The notes below the pieces were generated by a model, which was not told where the DNA came from, did not search any database, and saw only the letters and a program-made list of their open reading frames with translations. DNA of 35,517 bases from a virus. Below, piece after piece: positions 30,576 through 35,517 of the stretch (the first letter of the stretch is position 1; each line of letters opens with the position of its first letter). Made by a program: the position numbers and the translations under genes. The stretch covers positions 1-35,517 of IMG/VR virus record IMGVR_UViG_3300021085_000100, one strand, 5' to 3'.

Positions 30576-31072
30576 CGATTGGCGGAAAACCGGCTACAGG
30601 TAAAACAACAATAATAAAAGAAATTATAAAAGCTTTTAAACCTTATGTGAAGTTTAAGTTTGGCTTAGTACGGGGAATGTATTTTGATAAACAACAATTA
30701 TATATTATAGGCATTTATGATAAATCAGTATTTAGCGGCACTGATAAACTTTCAATGGCTGTACAACCTGATTTTATTAGATTTTTAAAAAAAATAGACA
30801 ATGGTAAAATAATATTTGAAGGTGACAGATTATTTAATCAAAGCTTATTTAATAAAATTAAATGTGATATAATGGTTTTAGAAGTCAATAATGAAACAGA
30901 AAAATACAGACATAAAAAAAGAAATGACAATCAATCAGTAAAATTTATAAAATCTAAAGAAACTAAAATTGAAAATATTAAAAAAAATAATATTGTTAAA
31001 GTGTATAGAAATGACACTAAAAATGAATATAAAACGATATTAGACAAAATAAAGTATTTTTGTACTAAATAG
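30557..31072 (+). CDS. P-loop kinase, hydroxymethylpyrimidine DNA kinase-like
   Basis: The Walker A motif is GGKPATGKTT (9-18). Further motifs typical of phage 5-hydroxymethyluracil DNA kinases are VRGMYFD, LYIIGIYDKSVFSGTDKLSMAVQP in the middle and IIFEGDRLFNQSLF after it. At 171 residues it is a single-domain kinase. It should phosphorylate the hydroxymethyl group created by the dioxygenase, giving the activated base used by the transferase at 29700. It overlaps that gene by 19 nt and lies 6 bp before the terminase small subunit gene. Confidence 0.84.
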   Translation: MANRILAIGGKPATGKTTIIKEIIKAFKPYVKFKFGLVRGMYFDKQQLYIIGIYDKSVFSGTDKLSMAVQPDFIRFLKKIDNGKIIFEGDRLFNQSLFNKIKCDIMVLEVNNETEKYRHKKRNDNQSVKFIKSKETKIENIKKNNIVKVYRNDTKNEYKTILDKIKYFCTK

Positions 31073-31078
31073 ACAATA

Positions 31079-31435
31079 ATGGACACTAAACTTGCTAAAA
31101 AAGCATTTATTGACGCTTATACGAAAACGTTTGGAAACGTTACTATGTCTTGTAACAGGACCGGGATAGCTCGAAGCACATATTATAATTGGATTAATAA
31201 TGACGACGAATTCAATGAAAAAATAAATAACATTGAACCCAAAGAGTTATTTTTAGATTTCGTCACAAGTAAGCTTGTAGAAAAAATAAATGAAGGTGAT
31301 AAAGCTTCGATCATATTTGCTCTAAAAACCATTGGAAAAGAAAGAGGTTGGGTTGAAAGACAAGAAATACAACACGAAGCAAATCCACCCGAAAACCTAT
31401 TAATTGAATGGACGCCAGCAACAGAAAAAGATTAA
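31079..31435 (+). CDS. terS: Terminase small subunit
   Basis: The N-terminal 50 residues form a helix-turn-helix (KKAFIDAYTKTFGNVTMSCNRTGIARSTYYNWINNDDEF), as in phBC6A51-type terminase small subunits. Residues 58-90 are a helical oligomerisation region (LFLDFVTSKLVEKINEGDKASIIFALKTIGKERGW), and the C-terminus reaches the large subunit. It recognises phage DNA for packaging. It overlaps the large subunit gene by 28 nt. If the genomic DNA is hypermodified, this protein must bind modified DNA. Confidence 0.88.
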   Translation: MDTKLAKKAFIDAYTKTFGNVTMSCNRTGIARSTYYNWINNDDEFNEKINNIEPKELFLDFVTSKLVEKINEGDKASIIFALKTIGKERGWVERQEIQHEANPPENLLIEWTPATEKD

Positions 31436-32586
31436 AAGAATATTGTAATAAACAATTTTATCAGGCAATAGAATCTAAACAAAGATTAAAAATTTTTCAA
31501 GGCGGTACTCGGTCCGGGAAAAGTTGGTCATTGATGCAATATTGTTTATATAGAATGTCAGTGGAAAAAGATCCGCTAACTATATCCATTGTAAGAAAAA
31601 CACTTCCGGCCCTTAAAAGATCTGTATTAAGAGATTTTTTACACATAAGTAAACAATTAGGAATTTATTGGCTAGGTAAACATAACAGATCAGATAACAC
31701 ATTTACATATAACGGGCATACACTGGAAATGTTTAGTGCTGACGATGCTCAAAAAATAAGGGGATCCGCTCGTGATATATTATGGATTAATGAAGGCAAT
31801 GAGCTTTATTTTGAAGATTATCAACAGTTAGCAATGAGAACTAGGAATGAAATTTTAATTGATTTCAACCCTTCGGACCCAATACATTTTTTATATGATC
31901 TATCAGAGCGTGATGATGCTGATTTATTTATTAGCACATATAAGGATAATAAATTTTTACCACAAGAATTAATTGATGAGATTGAAAGAATACGGGACCG
32001 GGATCCTGATTATTGGAGGGTTTACGGTGAAGGACAAAGGGCCATATTTAGCAACAGGCAGATATTTACTAATTGGAAATACATACCACATATTGAGTTC
32101 CCGGAATTTAATGAAACAGCACTGGGCATAGATTTTGGTTACTCGAATGATCCCGCAGTGGTTTTACAAGTTGGAAAAGTTGGCGATAAATTATATGTAC
32201 ACGAATGGTTATATAAAAAGGGAATGACTAACCGGGATCTAGCGGAGTTTTTAAAAAACAATAAATTAAATGATATTTTAATGTATTGTGATAGCGCTGA
32301 ACCTAAATCAATAGAAGAATTGAGACAGATGGATTGCTTGGCTAAACCGTCAATCAAAGGTCAGGGATCAATCAATGCCGGTATAAGTTTAGTAAAAGAA
32401 TTTGAAGTTATTATATCCAATGAGAGTAAAAACATAAAAAAAGAACAATTAACGTATTTTTGGGAAGAAATGAAAGATGGTACAATCATCAATAAACCTA
32501 TACCAAAAAACGATCATTGTATGGACGCCCTGAGGTATGTTGTTTACAGTAGATATAAAAACAGATATGATTTTTTCGTCATATAA
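31408..32586 (+). CDS. terL: Terminase large subunit
   Basis: The ATPase has Walker A GGTRSGKS (32-39) and a Walker B-like strand DILWINEGNE with Glu129. The C-terminal RNase H-like nuclease carries acidic residues in LGIDFGYSNDPA (Asp242), MYCDSAEP (Asp295) and HCMDALRY (Asp373). The length of 392 residues is slightly short but typical for this TerL group (Terminase_3/6-like). Packaging type (pac or cos) cannot be read from this sequence; the closed circle without a large direct repeat leaves both open. Confidence 0.95.
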   Translation: MDASNRKRLKEYCNKQFYQAIESKQRLKIFQGGTRSGKSWSLMQYCLYRMSVEKDPLTISIVRKTLPALKRSVLRDFLHISKQLGIYWLGKHNRSDNTFTYNGHTLEMFSADDAQKIRGSARDILWINEGNELYFEDYQQLAMRTRNEILIDFNPSDPIHFLYDLSERDDADLFISTYKDNKFLPQELIDEIERIRDRDPDYWRVYGEGQRAIFSNRQIFTNWKYIPHIEFPEFNETALGIDFGYSNDPAVVLQVGKVGDKLYVHEWLYKKGMTNRDLAEFLKNNKLNDILMYCDSAEPKSIEELRQMDCLAKPSIKGQGSINAGISLVKEFEVIISNESKNIKKEQLTYFWEEMKDGTIINKPIPKNDHCMDALRYVVYSRYKNRYDFFVI

Positions 32587-32606
32587 AAAAAGAATTTATT
32601 ATTTTG

Positions 32607-32614
32607 TATTTTTA
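32607..32614 (+). promoter_or_regulatory. Probable late promoter box (TATTTTTACA class) before the portal gene
   Basis: TATTTTTA followed by CA, directly preceded by TTATTTTG, is 16 nt before the ATG at 32631. The arrangement copies that at 15140-15157. Confidence 0.52.
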
Positions 32615-32630
32615 CAGAAAATTTATATAA

Positions 32631-34523
32631 ATGGCATCATTTCTTGACCGATTTAAAAATCTATTATCTAAAAACGCACAATCAACAGCAAAAGAATACA
32701 ATCAAGCTATTTATAATTGGCTTGGTGAAAGCATAGTATGGAACCCGGAAAATGACGAAACTTATGTCAATGAAGGTTACAGAAAAAACGCAACAATATA
32801 TTCTTTAGTTAATTTAATTACTAAAGCAGCATCAACAATTCCTGTATGTGTATATCAAAAAGTAAACGACAATGAGCTGAAAAGATATAAGGCAATGACA
32901 AGCGGTACTGTTGACGGAACTATATTACATAAGGCGAACATGATTAAAAAAAGCGCTTTAGTTGAATTACAAGATACAGAATTACATGAGTTATTAGAGC
33001 GACCGAACCCGGCTCAATCATACGCTACATTTATCAGCGAATTAATAGCGTTTGGTAAATTAACAGGGAACAGATATATTTACGGAATTGGGCCCGACAC
33101 TGGAGACAATACAGGTAAATTTAAAGAGCTATATGTAATGCCTAGTCAAATTATGGAGATCGTAAGTGGCGGAATGTTTGAACCTGTAAAAGAATATAGA
33201 ATTGAATACAATGGAACTTATAATATGCCGGCTGACAATATATGTCACATAAAAGATTTTAACCCGTATTATGACGGGACCGGATCTCATCTGTATGGTC
33301 AATCTCCATTAAGGGCCGGTTTAAGATCCTTAACTACAAATAATGAAGCTGTACAAACAGGTGTAAAATATTTACAGAATCAAACTGCTAGGGGTGTTTT
33401 AATGAGTGATGAAGGGGATCTTAACGAAGTTCAAGCACAACAATTAAAAGATAAATTTAGATCAACTTATCAAGGATCTAATAATGCCGGTGATATAGTT
33501 ATTACACCAAAAAAATTAAGTTGGGTAAATTTTGGATTATCGGCCGGGGACATATCGTTGTTGGAACAATATAACGCTAGTATAAAAGATTTATGTAACA
33601 TATATTCAGTGCCTTCTCAACTACTTAATAATGATAAAGCAAGCACATATAACAATATGAAAGAAGCAAAAAAAGCTTTATATCAAAATGCTGTTATACC
33701 GGAAATGCTTAAAATTAGAGACGAACTCAACAGATGGTTAGCGCCTAAATACGGTGAAAAATATTACATTGATTACGATTTTTCTGTTATACCAGAACTA
33801 CAAGAAGAAATGGACAAAGTTGTTGATCAAATGACGAAGGCGTGGTGGATTACGCCAAACGAAAAAAGAGCGTCAATGAGTTATGCCGAAGAAGAAAATC
33901 AAGCGCTAAATGAATTTTATGTGCCAGCAAATTTAATTCCGATGTCTGGTGAAAATATTGAAATAGAACCTCAACCGGCCGAAGAAGAAAAAAACTATAA
34001 TTACACATATAAAAGTGTAGTGCCGGGAATGACTGATGTATATACAACACAAGCTGAAGCTGAAGCAAGAGCAAGAGAGCTTGGGGGATCCGGTTCACAT
34101 ATACACGATTTCGACGGTGAAGATGTTTATATGCCTTTTAATACACATGAAGAATATCAAGAAGCAATTAAAGGTTACGGAAATGAGGAAAAAAAAAGCG
34201 AGGGTTACACTGATTATCCTCAATCAGCTACTAACAACGCAAAAAGAATGATAGCTTGGAAGGAAAAATATGGTGACGAAGTTAAAGGAGGCACTGAGAT
34301 CGGTTGGCGCAGAGCTTCACAATTAGCGTCAAGATCTAATATTTCAAGAGACGTTGTATCAAGAATGGCACAATTTAATCGTCATAGATCTAATTCAACT
34401 ATTGATCCAAAATTTAAAGATACACCTTGGAAAGACAGAGGATATGTGGCTTGGAATTTATGGGGTGGAACGAGCGGTGTTGATTGGGCAATTAGAAAAA
34501 TGAAACAAATAGACAAAGAATAA
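32631..34523 (+). CDS. Portal protein (HK97 family) with C-terminal fused domains
   Basis: Residues 1-440 form an HK97-type portal: NATIYSLVNLITKAASTIPVCVYQ, ELHELLERPNPAQSYATFI, LTGNRYIYG, the central HIKDFNP and LYGQSPLRAGLRSL, and YSVPSQLL. The C-terminal 170 residues are extra. First comes MTDVYTTQAEAEARARELGGSGSHIHDFDGEDVYMPF (about 468-504), then SEGYTDYPQSATNNAKRMIAW, GGTEIGWRRASQLASRSNISRDVVSRMAQFNRH and GYVAWNLWGGTSG (about 525-620). Both pieces are phage head-associated domains that I have seen fused to proteases, portals and other head proteins, with no known activity. The gene shares a base with the next. Confidence 0.9.
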   Translation: MASFLDRFKNLLSKNAQSTAKEYNQAIYNWLGESIVWNPENDETYVNEGYRKNATIYSLVNLITKAASTIPVCVYQKVNDNELKRYKAMTSGTVDGTILHKANMIKKSALVELQDTELHELLERPNPAQSYATFISELIAFGKLTGNRYIYGIGPDTGDNTGKFKELYVMPSQIMEIVSGGMFEPVKEYRIEYNGTYNMPADNICHIKDFNPYYDGTGSHLYGQSPLRAGLRSLTTNNEAVQTGVKYLQNQTARGVLMSDEGDLNEVQAQQLKDKFRSTYQGSNNAGDIVITPKKLSWVNFGLSAGDISLLEQYNASIKDLCNIYSVPSQLLNNDKASTYNNMKEAKKALYQNAVIPEMLKIRDELNRWLAPKYGEKYYIDYDFSVIPELQEEMDKVVDQMTKAWWITPNEKRASMSYAEEENQALNEFYVPANLIPMSGENIEIEPQPAEEEKNYNYTYKSVVPGMTDVYTTQAEAEARARELGGSGSHIHDFDGEDVYMPFNTHEEYQEAIKGYGNEEKKSEGYTDYPQSATNNAKRMIAWKEKYGDEVKGGTEIGWRRASQLASRSNISRDVVSRMAQFNRHRSNSTIDPKFKDTPWKDRGYVAWNLWGGTSGVDWAIRKMKQIDKE

Positions 34524-35299
34524 TGCCTAAAAATGATAAATACAATAAAGCTTATCAAAAAAAATTAAAGGCAGCAGAAAACAAGATACTGCCCAAAATT
34601 AAATCATTCTACAATACAGAATATAAAAAAGGAGTTGATAAATTTATTGAAACGAATCAAACTGATTATCAAAGTTTATTTCAATATAATTATATTAAGC
34701 AATTTTATGTAGAAATGTATAAAAGTATTGGAATGGATATGGCCATCTGGTATGGTAAAAACTATCAAAAATATTTAAAAAAACAAGATCCGATTAGCGA
34801 TAATATACAGATGTGGACAGCCATATTTATTGATTACGCTAACAGAGTAGCAGCAACAAACGTTTCTTTAGTCAGTGGAACCGCACAAAAAACATTAATA
34901 AAAATAACACAGCGTATTTTAAGAGATCCCGAGCTTTCAATGTTAGGCGCTCAAGAAAAGGCAAGAATATTAATGAATCAATTTAATAAATATAGTTCGT
35001 GGCAAGCTTTAAGATTAGTGAGGACCGAAAGCAACAGAATAGCAAATTACGCTACACAACAAACCGCATTAAGCATATTTGGTAAAGATAATCTACAAAA
35101 AACTTGGTTACATAGTTTTGGGCCCAATGAAAGATCTTGGCATGTAGCTCTTGATGGCGTTACAATACCGTATGAACAAAAATTTATGGTGGGCACTGAA
35201 TTAATGGAACGGCCCGGGGAAGGATCCGCCGAAAACATTATAAATTGTAGATGTACAATAAATTATGAGCCGTTAGAAATACCCGGATTTCCATTGTAA
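34523..35299 (+). CDS. Mu gpF/SPP1 gp7-like minor head protein
   Basis: The C-terminal part has the family signature: ALRLVRTESNRIANYATQQTAL, TWLHSFGPNERSWHVALDGVTIPYEQKFMV, RPGEGSAENIINCRCTINY. The N-terminal 150 residues are helical. Proteins of this family enter the head with the portal and affect DNA entry or exit. At 258 residues it is of normal size. It is followed by a 33-bp gap with the box for the protease gene. Confidence 0.9.
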   Translation: MPKNDKYNKAYQKKLKAAENKILPKIKSFYNTEYKKGVDKFIETNQTDYQSLFQYNYIKQFYVEMYKSIGMDMAIWYGKNYQKYLKKQDPISDNIQMWTAIFIDYANRVAATNVSLVSGTAQKTLIKITQRILRDPELSMLGAQEKARILMNQFNKYSSWQALRLVRTESNRIANYATQQTALSIFGKDNLQKTWLHSFGPNERSWHVALDGVTIPYEQKFMVGTELMERPGEGSAENIINCRCTINYEPLEIPGFPL

Positions 35300-35310
35300 A
35301 TTAAATTTAT

Positions 35311-35318
35311 TATTTTTG
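35311..35318 (+). promoter_or_regulatory. Probable late promoter box (TATTTTTGTA) before the prohead protease gene
   Basis: This is an exact TAnnTTTG match followed by TA, 14 nt before the ATG at 35333. A TTG at 35294-35296 is too close (14 bp) for a normal -33 element. Confidence 0.58.
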
Positions 35319-35332
35319 TAAAAAATATATAT

Positions 35333-35517
35333 ATGGATTTTCTATACAAAGCGTCACCGCTAGGTGAATTAACAGATTACGATGAAAAAAATTCTATTGT
35401 AAAAGGTTACGGATCATATTTCAATAATCAAGACAGTGACGGCGATATAATAAGAAGGGGCGCATACAGAAAGACGATTGAGGAAAATGGCTACAGAGTT
35501 AAATATTTGAAATATGA
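35333..35517 (+). CDS. HK97-type prohead protease (5' part; continues at base 1)
   Basis: The ATG at 35333 opens the protease gene whose main part is at 1-624. Its 17 codons before the repeat encode MDFLYKASPLGELTDYD; from 35384 the sequence equals the left end and continues in the same frame, including GSYFNNQDSDGD near residues 27-38 and the RRGAY segment typical of the family. The last eight bases (35510-35517) differ from 127-134, so the last two codons here are not the ones in the left copy. They are either an assembly-edge error or real variation in the phage population. Confidence 0.9.
   Translation, partial: MDFLYKASPLGELTDYDEKNSIVKGYGSYFNNQDSDGDIIRRGAYRKTIEENGYRVKYLKY
35384..35509. 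repeat. Right copy of the 126-bp terminal overlap
   Basis: This is identical to bases 1-126. The repeat sits inside a gene and has no special structure, which fits an assembler overlap better than a biological terminal repeat. Confidence 0.95.

Noticed and set aside
1-35517. tRNA genes
   Set aside because: I found no cloverleaf with a TTCGANNC-type arm and CCA-proximal stem in any intergenic gap; the gaps are mostly too short and too AT-rich. A tRNAscan run would settle this.

Overview
The window is the complete genome of a small tailed phage, opened inside a gene. Bases 1-126 are repeated exactly at 35384-35509, and the prohead protease gene that starts at 35333 reads in frame from the right edge into base 1. 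The unique circle is therefore about 35,383 bp. All genes lie on the + strand and are packed with short gaps or 1-28 nt overlaps. The DNA is roughly one-third GC by eye. Starts lack clear Shine-Dalgarno sequences and sit behind A-rich leaders. TAnnTTTG-type boxes, resembling the Bacteroidetes -7 promoter element, precede late genes. Together with the protein families (3TM-type holin, M15 endolysin, marine-phage fibre and small basic proteins) this points to a phage of a marine Bacteroidetes (flavobacterial) host with a long non-contractile tail. No integrase or CI-type repressor is visible, so it is probably virulent.

Layout. 31079-35517 plus 1-1841: terminase small and large subunits, portal with a C-terminal extension, Mu gpF-like head protein, prohead protease, HK97-fold capsid, terminator. 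2083-4278: an islet of small unknown genes and a PD-(D/E)XK endonuclease bounded by terminators. 4350-6246: connector, head closure, gp10-like and tail terminator proteins. 6252-8070: lysis region (TM protein, secreted thioredoxin-like protein, M15 endolysin, holin, tiny ORFs). 8103-14402: 1,802-residue fibre with a self-cleaving S74 chaperone, plus companion proteins. 14439-20825: two major tail proteins, tail assembly chaperones joined by a predicted -1 frameshift, tape measure, baseplate-like protein, terminator. 20951-27082: small HTH protein, ERF annealing protein, RecE-like exonuclease, DnaA-domain-IV protein, several nucleases, replication initiator-like protein and a primase-helicase. 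There is no DNA polymerase, so the host replisome must copy the genome.

The most interesting block is 27632-31072, just upstream of the terminase genes. Five overlapping genes encode a ParB-like protein, a TET/JBP-family dioxygenase, a class II glutamine amidotransferase, an alpha-glutamyl/putrescinyl-thymine pyrophosphorylase-like transferase and a P-loop kinase of the hydroxymethylpyrimidine DNA kinase type. They read as a post-replicative pathway: oxidise a base methyl group in DNA, phosphorylate the hydroxymethyl, then replace the phosphate with an amine-bearing group. No cytosine methyltransferase and no deoxyuridylate hydroxymethylase is encoded in this closed genome, so the oxygenase probably acts on thymine itself (JBP-like) or on host-made 5-methylcytosine. 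By hand count the genome is rich in 6-bp palindromes such as CCCGGG and GGATCC, which fits DNA protected from restriction.
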